Virus record (IMG/VR): IMGVR_UViG_3300025299_000098
Span: 1-31,331 of that record
Length of the DNA stretch: 31,331 bases
Source: a virus
Reading direction: 5' to 3' (one strand)
In this document: positions 24,309 to 29,936 of the stretch, piece after piece
Layout of the letters: every line of letters begins with the position of its first letter
How positions within the stretch are numbered: the stretch's first letter is position 1
Notes under the pieces: generated by a model
Databases searched by the model: none
What the model saw: only the letters and a program-made list of their open reading frames with translations
What the model was told of the DNA's origin: nothing
Program-made: the position numbers and the translations under genes

Positions 24309-24833
24309 ATGACATACCGCCTGCCGCTGGATTGGCTCCAGCCGGTGAAGATGTCGCGTATCATCGCGCATTGGAGTGCCGGCGCCCATCGAGCATCCGA
24401 GCTCGACAAGGAGCACTATCACCTGATCGTCGAAGGTTCCGGCAACGTAGTCCGCGGCGACCACACCATCTCCGACAACGTGAACACGGCCGACGATGAC
24501 TACGCCGCGCATACGCGGGGCTGCAACACCGGATCGATCGGCGTCTCGCTCGCCTGCATGGCGGGCGCGATGGAAAGCCCGTTCCATGCCGGCAAGTTCC
24601 CGATGACGGAAACCCAGTGGCACCGCGCCATGGACGTCATCGCGCATCTGGCCGAGTTCTATAAGATCCAGGTCACCTCGAAGACGATCCTTTCCCATGC
24701 CGAGGTTCAGCCGAACCTGGGCATCAAGCAGGCCGGCAAGTGGGATTTCACCCGGCTCCCGTTCGCGCCGAACGTCATCGGCGCCAAAGCATGCGGCGAC
24801 AAGATGCGCGCCGAAGTCAAAGCACGCCTCTAA
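24309..24833 (+). CDS. Endolysin, N-acetylmuramoyl-L-alanine amidase (Amidase_2/PGRP)
   Basis: 174 aa. It cuts the amide bond between MurNAc and L-alanine of the stem peptide. Zinc ligands expected for the family are H21 (in I-I-A-H-W-S), H130 (in L-S-H-A-E-V) and D146 (in K-W-D-F), with K144 in the place of the T7 lysozyme catalytic lysine. Asp in place of the T7 cysteine ligand is common in this family. There is no signal peptide, so release depends on a holin. The start at 24309 lacks a strong ribosome binding site; the frame is open to 24219. It opens the lysis module. Confidence 0.9.
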   Translation: MTYRLPLDWLQPVKMSRIIAHWSAGAHRASELDKEHYHLIVEGSGNVVRGDHTISDNVNTADDDYAAHTRGCNTGSIGVSLACMAGAMESPFHAGKFPMTETQWHRAMDVIAHLAEFYKIQVTSKTILSHAEVQPNLGIKQAGKWDFTRLPFAPNVIGAKACGDKMRAEVKARL

Positions 24834-24861
24834 CCAACCTCCCAACATCGAAGGAAATCAA

Positions 24862-25182
24862 ATGCGTTCGCTGATCATCGTATCGGCGGCGGCCTTTGTG
24901 CTGTCCCCTTGCACCACCACCGGCTCGATCGACACCACGATCAAGAACAACCTGCCGAAGACATGCGCTCTGCTCGAAACGGCTCATGCCGCGTTCATCG
25001 CGGCCTCGGTCTCCGGCAACATCAAGCCTTCGACCATCGCCAAGGAAAAGGCCGCCTACGACGGCGTTCGCGTCATCTGCACCGATCCGGGCAGCGTCAC
25101 GGCTGCCAACGCGCTCGTCGTCGCTGCGACCGCCTACGCCACCGTTTCTCTCGCCCTCAAAGAAGCCCGCGCGGCTCAGTAG
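24862..25182 (+). CDS. Lipoprotein-like lysis-region protein, 106 aa
   Basis: AAGGA stands 6 nt before the ATG at 24862. The N-terminus is a short signal sequence ending in V-L-S-P-C (C17), close to a lipobox although Pro at -1 is atypical. The mature part is helical and Ala-rich with further cysteines. Being 28 nt after the endolysin and before a holin-like gene, it could be an outer membrane component of lysis (spanin-like) or an unrelated lipoprotein. The function is not settled by the sequence. Confidence 0.65.
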   Translation: MRSLIIVSAAAFVLSPCTTTGSIDTTIKNNLPKTCALLETAHAAFIAASVSGNIKPSTIAKEKAAYDGVRVICTDPGSVTAANALVVAATAYATVSLALKEARAAQ

Positions 25183-25194
25183 AAAGGAAACATC

Positions 25195-25368
25195 ATGCAG
25201 AATGTCTCGAAAGCCATCGCCGCCGCTGTCGGCGGGGCAGGGGTCGGCACTGTCGGCATCCCCTTCATGCCGGAAGGCACGCCCTGGTATGGCTATCTCG
25301 CGCTTTACGCGCTCACAATCGGCCTGCCGGCAGTCCTGACCTATCTGGCGCCGAAGAACCAGCAGTAA
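25195..25368 (+). CDS. 57-aa holin-like membrane peptide
   Basis: AAAGGA lies 7 nt before the ATG at 25195, which is 12 nt after the previous stop. The peptide has a Gly/Ala-rich first hydrophobic segment (about 5-24), a short turn with P-E-G-T-P-W-Y-G, a second clear membrane helix (about 34-50), and a charged end (A-P-K-N-Q-Q). Two-helix small size next to an amidase lacking a signal peptide suggests a class II-like holin. The identity is inferred from context. Confidence 0.62.
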   Translation: MQNVSKAIAAAVGGAGVGTVGIPFMPEGTPWYGYLALYALTIGLPAVLTYLAPKNQQ

Positions 25369-25375
25369 AGCATCC

Positions 25376-25401
25376 GCGGGCTCTCAACCTCGGGGGCCCG
25401 C
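25376..25401 (+). terminator. Weak hairpin between lysis genes
   Basis: GCGGGC (25376-25381) pairs with GCCCGC (25396-25401) across a 14-nt loop and is followed by CATCATTTT. It may lower expression of the following membrane protein, or it may be chance in G+C-rich DNA. Confidence 0.3.
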
Positions 25402-25445
25402 CATCATTTTCAGCACGAGCGGCATTGAAGACAACGAGGGGCATA

Positions 25446-25832
25446 ATGGGGCTTGAGGATCAACCGATGGAACTCCCGAAGCGCGCACAGAAACTCGAAT
25501 GGAATCTGAACACGATCATCCAGCTCGTGACCCTCTTCGGCATGTGTGTTGGCGGCGTCACGATCTGGGTGAACAAGGGGCGGGACATCGAGGAGCTTCA
25601 GAAGTGGCGCAGCGCAATGGAAGCCCGGAGCGAAGAGCGGTTCCGTGCACTCGAATCCGAAGTGCGGAAGATCGACAACCTCGCCTATCGCGTTGCGTCG
25701 ACCGAACAGTCGTCGACGTCGACAGCCGCTGCGATCAAGGATCTGCAAACGCTGGTCAGCCAGCAGTCCGGCGATCTGAAGGTGATCAAGGAGATTTTGC
25801 AGCGGGTCGAAGGCGGGCAGTTGAGGAGATAA
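25446..25832 (+). CDS. Membrane coiled-coil protein, 128 aa (i-spanin or holin-like)
   Basis: GAGGGG precedes the ATG at 25446. There is one membrane helix (about residues 23-42, I-I-Q-L-V-T-L-F-G-M-C-V-G-G-V) after a basic N-terminus, then a long heptad-rich region (about 48-124). This shape is shared by inner-membrane spanins and by phage proteins of the DUF2730/holin-associated type. With the lipoprotein-like gene upstream it could complete a spanin pair, but the two genes are not nested as in lambda Rz/Rz1. Last gene of the lysis module. Confidence 0.62.
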   Translation: MGLEDQPMELPKRAQKLEWNLNTIIQLVTLFGMCVGGVTIWVNKGRDIEELQKWRSAMEARSEERFRALESEVRKIDNLAYRVASTEQSSTSTAAAIKDLQTLVSQQSGDLKVIKEILQRVEGGQLRR

Positions 25833-25845
25833 ACGACGCACGAAA

Positions 25846-25953
25846 TTATGGCGCTAGAGCGAGGACAACCAGCCAAGCTGCCAAGGCGATCAAAAGCCAA
25901 ACCCGAGCGTGCCTAAACCGTTGCCGTCTGGAGCTTTCCCAATCGTAGGACAT
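25846..25953 (-). CDS. 35-aa membrane protein, YDW family copy 2
   Basis: Near-perfect AAAGGAGG lies 6 nt upstream of the ATG at 25953 on the minus strand. The product starts M-S-Y-D-W-E-S-S-R-R-Q-R and continues into one hydrophobic helix (about 17-34), ending shortly after. It aligns with the 40-aa product at 23270-23392: Y-D-W, an acidic residue, a run of arginines, then a membrane helix. Stop at 25846, 14 nt from the convergent 25832 gene end. Function unknown; position by the lysis genes hints at a membrane-related role. Confidence 0.72.
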   Translation of the reverse strand: MSYDWESSRRQRFRHARVWLLIALAAWLVVLALAP

Positions 25954-26097
25954 GTGCTGCCTCCTTTCGGTGGCGCACAATGTCAGATTGTGGCTGGCGG
26001 AGGTTCTCCCAGCGCACGCACAGAAAAGTGCAATGGTGGCCGGCGGCGTCGCCTTCGTGATGAAGAGGGGCTTTCACATGTCGACCCTTCGCCTAAG

Positions 26098-26183
26098 CGG
26101 ACCCCAGAGCGCGCAGTGCTTGGGGCGGGTCGTGCTCTGGGGGCCTAGCGTCAATGGTGTGATGACGCTCAACCAGTAATGGC
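26098..26183. repeat. 86-bp two-hairpin intergenic repeat, copy A
   Basis: Direct repeat of 27469-27555. The first 29 bases are identical; the rest is about 60-65% alike with one indel, ending in matching GACGCTCAAC and AATGGC. Copy A folds into two stems: CCCCAGAGC (26102-26110) with GCTCTGGGG (26134-26142), and AGCGTCA (26147-26153) with TGACGCT (26163-26169). It resembles rhizobial palindromic intergenic elements in kind. Confidence 0.7.
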
Positions 26184-26229
26184 GGCTCACCTTCTATTTG
26201 ACAATGACAGAAATCAATCTTTCCGTGCA

Positions 26230-26260
26230 GGGAAAGAAATGGCCCGATGGGGCGGGGCCA
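26230..26260 (-). terminator. Intrinsic terminator of the YidB-like gene
   Basis: On the minus strand TGGCCC pairs with GGGCCA (26240-26260) around a 9-nt loop and is followed by TTTCTTTCCC. It lies about 75 nt beyond the gene's stop at 26335. Confidence 0.6.
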
Positions 26261-26334
26261 AAAAGAGAGAGATACTGTTCCAACGAGCCCTAGTACGCTT
26301 AATCACCTGAATCTAATGCCGGAACGTCGTGGCC

Positions 26335-26895
26335 TCACACGATCTGGGGCTTCACCGACGGGACGGAGCCGGGCGCGCCTGCCTCGTCATCCACATCAGA
26401 TGGCAACTGGCCGTTCGGAGTGAGATCGTCAACGGCCGTCGGAAGTTCGCGGCTCAAACGGCTTAGAATTTCCGCGGGGGGCAGGCCTGTGCGTGCCGAG
26501 AGGTCGTTGAGCACCTCTGGGCCAAGCACCTCGGACAGCTCGCGATCGCCGACTGGCTTATTCTCCCCGGGGCGAACCCATGAGTTAGCCGTTTCGCCGT
26601 GCCCCTTCTGTTCAAACTGCCGGAGCAACTCGCCAAGACTTCCACCGAGCCCACCTCCTGAGGCAGCGCCCCCAAACAGGCCACCAAGACCTCCGAGACC
26701 ACCCATGCCCGTTTGGCTGCCGCCCGCCAGTCCTCCGAGAAGATCGCCCAATCCTCCGCCCGCTTGCGGTTGACCATCAGGTCCGAGTTGTGCCGGGTTT
26801 CTGAGCCCCTTCAACAACTCGCCAATTTTATCCCGGTTCTGGTAGCCGGCGACCGCCAGAACCCCCAGAAGCGCCTTCAATGCGTTGCTAACCAT
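26335..26895 (-). CDS. YidB-like protein (DUF937 family), 186 aa
   Basis: The start at 26895 follows AGGGAG with a 6-nt gap. A short hydrophobic N-terminal helix (L-K-A-L-L-G-V-L-A-V-A) precedes a glycine-rich low-complexity stretch (about 45-92). The C-terminal DUF937 core (about 93-165) includes S-W-V near 104-106, L-G-P-E near 121-124, and L-S-R-E-L-P-T-A-V-D-D-L-T-P-N-G near 145-160, which are typical of YidB. The family's role is poorly known; related proteins occur widely in rhizobia. This is probably a chromosomal rather than a phage gene. Confidence 0.85.
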   Translation of the reverse strand: MVSNALKALLGVLAVAGYQNRDKIGELLKGLRNPAQLGPDGQPQAGGGLGDLLGGLAGGSQTGMGGLGGLGGLFGGAASGGGLGGSLGELLRQFEQKGHGETANSWVRPGENKPVGDRELSEVLGPEVLNDLSARTGLPPAEILSRLSRELPTAVDDLTPNGQLPSDVDDEAGAPGSVPSVKPQIV

Positions 26896-27107
26896 TGCTC
26901 GTCTCCCTGACGTGTTGTTGTTTGATGATCGCTGCGGCTCTTTCGGGTCGCCGCTGTGGGTCGCATAACCGTCAACGTCCCGGCACCTTCCAGGTTCCGT
27001 TGAAATCGCCAGATGCAAGGCGAAATCGGCCCGCGCTGTTCACCACACAAACAGGTGGTTGCAGCCTGCCAGAGTAATGGGTCCTGAGCCTAGTGCTTCG
27101 GTGGGCG

Positions 27108-27374
27108 CTAATGCCGCGTGCCTTCTGAGGCAATCTCTATGTATCGCCCGATCGACCAGAGGTAGGCGACAATCTCCAGCTTCAGGCTATCGCGGTCGCC
27201 GTACTTTTCGGTTATGCGGTCGAGTTCGTCTCTTGCTCGATGCTGTTCCTCGATATCGCCAAGCACGTACTTGTCGTGGCCTATGGCGGTGATCTCCCAG
27301 CCGGCCGCAATCAGCTCAGACACGAAATCTGGTATTTCGCTCGGCTTCATCATTCGCCGCTTGCTTTGGGCCAT
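27108..27374 (-). CDS. Hypothetical protein, 88 aa
   Basis: A strong AAAGGAGG lies 6 nt upstream of the ATG at 27374. The protein starts with a basic tail (M-A-Q-S-K-R-R-M-M-K), then a compact helical and mixed domain (I-P-D-F-V-S-E-L-I-A-A-G-W-E-I-T-A) and a charged centre. No family is recognised. It stands alone between the YidB-like gene and repeat copy B. Confidence 0.72.
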   Translation of the reverse strand: MAQSKRRMMKPSEIPDFVSELIAAGWEITAIGHDKYVLGDIEEQHRARDELDRITEKYGDRDSLKLEIVAYLWSIGRYIEIASEGTRH

Positions 27375-27468
27375 CTCAATCCTCCTTTGATCCAGCAGGA
27401 AGGGTAGGGCGGCACTAAGTAGATCCGCTAGGCGCAGAAATGGTTCCTAAAATTTGGGGGTAGAGAGC

Positions 27469-27555
27469 CGGACCCCAGAGCGCGCAGTGCTTGGGGCTGG
27501 GACGCGCTCCGGGGTCACTCGCGCCAAGTGCGGTTGACGCTCAACTAGGAATGGC
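27469..27555. repeat. Two-hairpin intergenic repeat, copy B
   Basis: 87-bp partner of copy A at 26098-26183, in the same orientation and 1371 bp away. Both stems are kept but each carries one mismatch (CCCCAGAGC against GCTCCGGGG; GCGCCAA against TTGACGC), so this copy looks more decayed. Confidence 0.7.
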
Positions 27556-27764
27556 AACGCGAATGAGATTCGGCAATGCGGGTAGGACCTTTGCGGGGGA
27601 GTTATCAGACCTAAGTCCGAGGCGGTGACCGAATGACGGGGGGTGGAGTTGGGCCATCCGCGTCGCGTCCTCCTTTTTGCTTCCGAAGGCACCTTTGTGC
27701 GGCCATATGGGGGGAAGTCCCATGGCGGAACCTTTTCCTCCCCCCTACGTTTTATAATGCTCTC

Positions 27765-27926
27765 GATCCTCAACCCGGTCGATCGAGGCGCCTCTAGGCC
27801 CCGCTGCCATTAGCGTCCCCGCAAGGTGTGGGGCCTACTGAGGCATTGATGCTCGCGTTCTCGACCGGCTAGCAAAAGCCGGGCGCTGGTTCGCCTCAGG
27901 TCCCGTTCAGCGGGGTCTTTTTTTAT
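27765..27926 (+). ncRNA. Candidate structured small RNA ending in an intrinsic terminator
   Basis: No protein gene explains this stretch. A TATAAT hexamer is at 27753-27758. Downstream, AGGCCCC and GGGGCCT (near 27795-27830) can pair, with CCTC/GAGG beyond; CCGGCT and AGCCGG (near 27865-27885) form a 6-bp hairpin; then the terminator follows. No good -35 box is seen. It overlaps by 20 bp the 3' end of the convergent BON-type gene. The family was not identified. Confidence 0.4.
27899..27926 (+). terminator. Intrinsic terminator with seven Ts, plus strand
   Basis: CCCG-ttcag-CGGG within 27902-27914, with weaker outer pairs (GGT with GTC), is followed by CTTTTTTTA. No plus-strand protein gene ends just upstream, which is why a small RNA is suspected. 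Confidence 0.6.
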
Positions 27927-28305
27927 CCAGCCAACTCCGCAGATGGGGAGGCGCGACTACTACCACCTGTTGCGCAATTTTCGCTCCGATGGCCAGACTT
28001 CGGTCTCCGGGTTCCGAACCTTTATCCAGTGGACCGTTCGGAAATGGTCCGACGGGACACCCGACCCGTACGACAACCCGATCGGCGCCCGCTATATCCT
28101 CAGCAACCCTGCGGATAAACTCGTCCGCGCCGGCGGCACTTACTTGGCCCTCGATCACGACGCTGTTTCCGAGCGCTCTAAAGCAGAGGCCTTGCGTATC
28201 AAATGGAGCTTCGGCTGCCAGCGCATATTTTAGGGAGGCGATAAGTCCCGAGGGATCAGACCCCTCGCCGGCGCGACAGCCAAATTCAGGTGGGATTAGG
28301 ATCAT
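27907..28305 (-). CDS. BON-domain-like protein, 132 aa
   Basis: AAGGAG lies 8 nt before the ATG at 28305. The core (about residues 25-80) matches the BON pattern: an initial helix (L-K-Y-A-L-A), a central strand N-S-V-V-I-E-G-Q-V, a helix with A-A-G-A-D-E-F-I-R-R-V-A-E-D-I-A-G, then V-V-V-R-V. BON domains bind membranes or ligands, often in periplasmic proteins, but no signal peptide is visible here. The C-terminal 50 residues are unlike known domains and end in a basic tail. Confidence 0.75.
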   Translation of the reverse strand: MILIPPEFGCRAGEGSDPSGLIASLKYALAAEAPFDTQGLCFRALGNSVVIEGQVSAAGADEFIRRVAEDIAGADRVVVRVGCPVGPFPNGPLDKGSEPGDRSLAIGAKIAQQVVVVAPPHLRSWLDKKRPR

Positions 28306-28391
28306 CGGCAGAGCTCCTTATTGGAGTTCCAACCCGTCCGTACGAGCATTGTTCCCAGCCGCGTGCGCTTCCCTTCGCCTATGGAGACTGC

Positions 28392-28425
28392 GCAAAGAAA
28401 TGGCCTCGTCGGGGTGACGAGGCCA
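28392..28425 (-). terminator. Strong intrinsic terminator, minus strand
   Basis: TGGCCTCGTC (28401-28410) pairs perfectly with GACGAGGCCA (28416-28425) around GGGGT, a 10-bp stem. On the minus strand TTTCTTTGC follows. Confidence 0.65.
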
Positions 28426-28550
28426 GAGGCTGCTTCGGACTTCACTCCGGGGATTTGGTGAAGCCGGCCTGTGACCCCGAGGGGGAGGTCGGGGCCAGGA
28501 CACGCCCGAAACGCACATACGGCGAAAAGGTTCCCAGGCAGGGAGCGAGC

Positions 28551-28587
28551 CAAAAAGAATGGCCCCGAAACGCGTCGCCCGGGGCCA
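28551..28587 (-). terminator. Intrinsic terminator of the 29265-28674 operon
   Basis: On the minus strand TGGCCCCG pairs with CGGGGCCA (28560-28587) and is followed by TTCTTTTTGG. It lies about 90 nt after the stop of the 136-aa gene. Confidence 0.7.
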
Positions 28588-28673
28588 GAAGGAAGGGTGG
28601 CAGAGCCCCGGAAGAAACGGAGCCCGCTCTAATAACGCACGCTCATCAAAGTCGTTCCGCGCCGTTGTTTTCG

Positions 28674-29084
28674 TCAACGACACGAAGGATAGGACGATGG
28701 CCCCATGCCGCGATACTCAGGCTGAAAGAACGTGCATTCGAAACGGCTGGTCAGGGCCGTTAGCAGCGCATGTGTGATCGCCGCCTTAGCATCGTCCCGT
28801 TTGCTGGCATCAACGCCGACGAAATCCTTAGCTATCGCCTCGGGCACCTTCCAAAGTTCGTCCGCCAGTAGTTCGACGATTTCTGCTTCGTCTATTGCCA
28901 CACCGTCCCGCTCGATACGGTGATTGCCGCGGATGCCGGTGACGATGGACTGAGCAATCCAATGAGCGCTCGATTTCTCGCGCCGCCGTGATCGGCCAGT
29001 GCCGGCGAACGCTCGCTTTATTGGCTCCCGTGTGGTCACGAGGCGGATGTAGATGCCTTGATCGAGGCTCCGGTGATCGGTCAT
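28674..29084 (-). CDS. Hypothetical protein, 136 aa
   Basis: The start was set at 29084, 4 nt after the stop of the 58-aa gene upstream, suggesting translational coupling; no good ribosome binding site is seen, and a longer frame to 29168 overlaps that gene. The protein has a basic N-terminal third (K-R-A-F-A-G-T-G-R-S-R-R-R-E-K) and a helical rest (I-V-E-L-L-A-D-E-L-W-K-V-P-E-A-I-A-K). No family is recognised. It shares the transcript that ends at 28551-28587. Confidence 0.65.
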   Translation of the reverse strand: MTDHRSLDQGIYIRLVTTREPIKRAFAGTGRSRRREKSSAHWIAQSIVTGIRGNHRIERDGVAIDEAEIVELLADELWKVPEAIAKDFVGVDASKRDDAKAAITHALLTALTSRFECTFFQPEYRGMGPSSYPSCR

Positions 29085-29088
29085 GGGA

Positions 29089-29265
29089 TCATGCTTGCTT
29101 CGAAGGCGACCAGACCGCCGGCCGGTGCTCGAAACAGAACCAGTTGGACGGGCCCTTGCCGATGGCAAAGCCGAAGCCGCCCCATTGCTTGCGGCCAGGG
29201 TGCTCGCAGACGTGCGCCTTGGGGCCTTCGGTTGACTTCTTTGCGGCGGATGGATCGTCGCTCAC
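29089..29265 (-). CDS. 58-aa Cys/His-rich small protein
   Basis: It uses a GTG at 29265, preceded by GGGAGG with a 6-nt gap. Residues 18-49 carry H18, C20, H22 and then C44, H47, with W28-G-G-F-G-F between, a spacing that could bind one zinc ion. Good amino acid composition and a strong ribosome binding site make it real despite its size. It is the first gene of a two-gene operon. It lies head-to-head with the 29300 gene across only 34 bp, so the promoters must overlap or sit within the genes. Confidence 0.72.
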   Translation of the reverse strand: MSDDPSAAKKSTEGPKAHVCEHPGRKQWGGFGFAIGKGPSNWFCFEHRPAVWSPSKQA

Positions 29266-29299
29266 AGTAGGCCTCCCTCCCCAAATTTGGGGAATTCGA

Positions 29300-29611
29300 A
29301 TGCTAAAGATTGTTCTTCTTTTGTTCTTATATTATTTCAACCTTATGGTCGAGACAATCGGTGAAGCCTTCAGCCTCGGATGGCGCCTCAAGGCGCGCTG
29401 CGCGTATGGCAAGCGCGAGGGCCTGAAGTCTATCCGGGAATGCACATGGACCTATGATCTCGATATGCTGACGCTCGTCACGACGCGCGGCCGCGACTTT
29501 CCCCTCGCAATACTTGCTTCCCGGCTCCGGTGCCCCCGCTGCGGGTCGCGCCTGGTGTCGGTGGTCTTTATCCCGCCGGCGGATGGAGATCTGAGGAGGG
29601 GCGCGGCCTAG
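29300..29611 (+). CDS. Small protein with C-terminal C-x-x-C, 103 aa
   Basis: The ATG at 29300 follows GGGGA with a 6-nt gap. A hydrophobic N-terminus (I-V-L-L-L-F-L-Y-Y-F-N-L) may be a membrane anchor or the core of a helix. The middle includes L-K-A-R-C-A-Y-G-K-R-E-G-L-K, and near the end R-C-P-R-C-G-S-R forms a half zinc ribbon. Such proteins are common and uncharacterised in rhizobia. It converges with the 29615 gene, 3 nt apart. Confidence 0.72.
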   Translation: MLKIVLLLFLYYFNLMVETIGEAFSLGWRLKARCAYGKREGLKSIRECTWTYDLDMLTLVTTRGRDFPLAILASRLRCPRCGSRLVSVVFIPPADGDLRRGAA

Positions 29612-29614
29612 CCC

Positions 29615-29878
29615 TCAATGCACCGCTGCTGGCTTTGCTTTGCGAATGAGCACGCCGGCGGCCTCGTCGAACATGCGGTCCTTGGCGTCCAGCGCGAACC
29701 AATGATTATGTGCTAGCTCGATCAGCGCGTCGGCGACCTCTCGCTCAGACCAGCCAACGGCCTGCGCTTCCTCGGCCACTGCCCGGAACACTTCCTCCAT
29801 CGCCATTTGGCAATCCAGATCCCGATCGGGATAGGCTTCACCGCGCTTGGGAGCTGAAAATATCGGCTGTTTCGGCAT
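29615..29878 (-). CDS. Hypothetical protein, 87 aa
   Basis: GAGGAGG stands 6 nt before the ATG at 29878. The protein is acidic and mainly helical (M-A-M-E-E-V-F-R-A-V-A-E-E-A-Q, then V-A-D-A-L-I-E-L-A-H-N-H). No family is recognised. It is transcribed divergently from the DNA ligase gene, with 58 bp between the starts, so the two may be co-regulated. Confidence 0.75.
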   Translation of the reverse strand: MPKQPIFSAPKRGEAYPDRDLDCQMAMEEVFRAVAEEAQAVGWSEREVADALIELAHNHWFALDAKDRMFDEAAGVLIRKAKPAAVH

Positions 29879-29936
29879 GGCGTTCCTCCTCGTGCGGCAG
29901 CTTAGACGTTTTCGCTGGTTCGTGCGTTAATGCGTC

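Larger units (their letters stand above)
25954..26334. other. 381-bp gap, possible phage-host transition
   Basis: No gene is supported. It holds repeat copy A (26098-26183) and the terminator of the YidB-like gene (26230-26260). Open frames here lack ribosome binding sites. Style of the genes changes from phage to bacterial across this gap, so a prophage end could lie near here, but no att core was identified. Confidence 0.45.
28306..28673. other. 368-bp gap holding two minus-strand terminators
   Basis: Open frames on both strands look spurious (unusual composition, no ribosome binding sites). The stretch has two minus-strand intrinsic terminators (28551-28587 and 28392-28425). The ~125 bp between them, read on the minus strand, contains CCTCCCCC and several G+C stems, and could be a small RNA ended by the second terminator. 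Confidence 0.45.

Noticed and set aside
26098-27555. The direct repeat as attL/attR of the prophage
   Set aside because: The copies differ beyond the first 29 bases, both contain hairpins, and the DNA between holds bacterial-type genes only. A dispersed repeat is more likely.
27447-27773. Minus-strand open frame of 108 codons
   Set aside because: It runs through repeat copy B and has a biased Pro/Arg composition with no ribosome binding site.
27880-27910. tRNA-like T-arm (GGTTCGCCT) as a possible integration site
   Set aside because: No acceptor, D or anticodon stem can be formed around it; no tRNA gene is seen anywhere in the window.
28290-28763. Plus-strand open frame of 157 codons and a minus-strand frame at 28318-28683
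   Set aside because: Both cross two terminators, lack ribosome binding sites and have non-protein-like composition.
29903-29925. LexA-like box (GTTT and GTTC) upstream of the ligase gene
   Set aside because: The spacing is 6 instead of the alphaproteobacterial 7 and the first half is imperfect.
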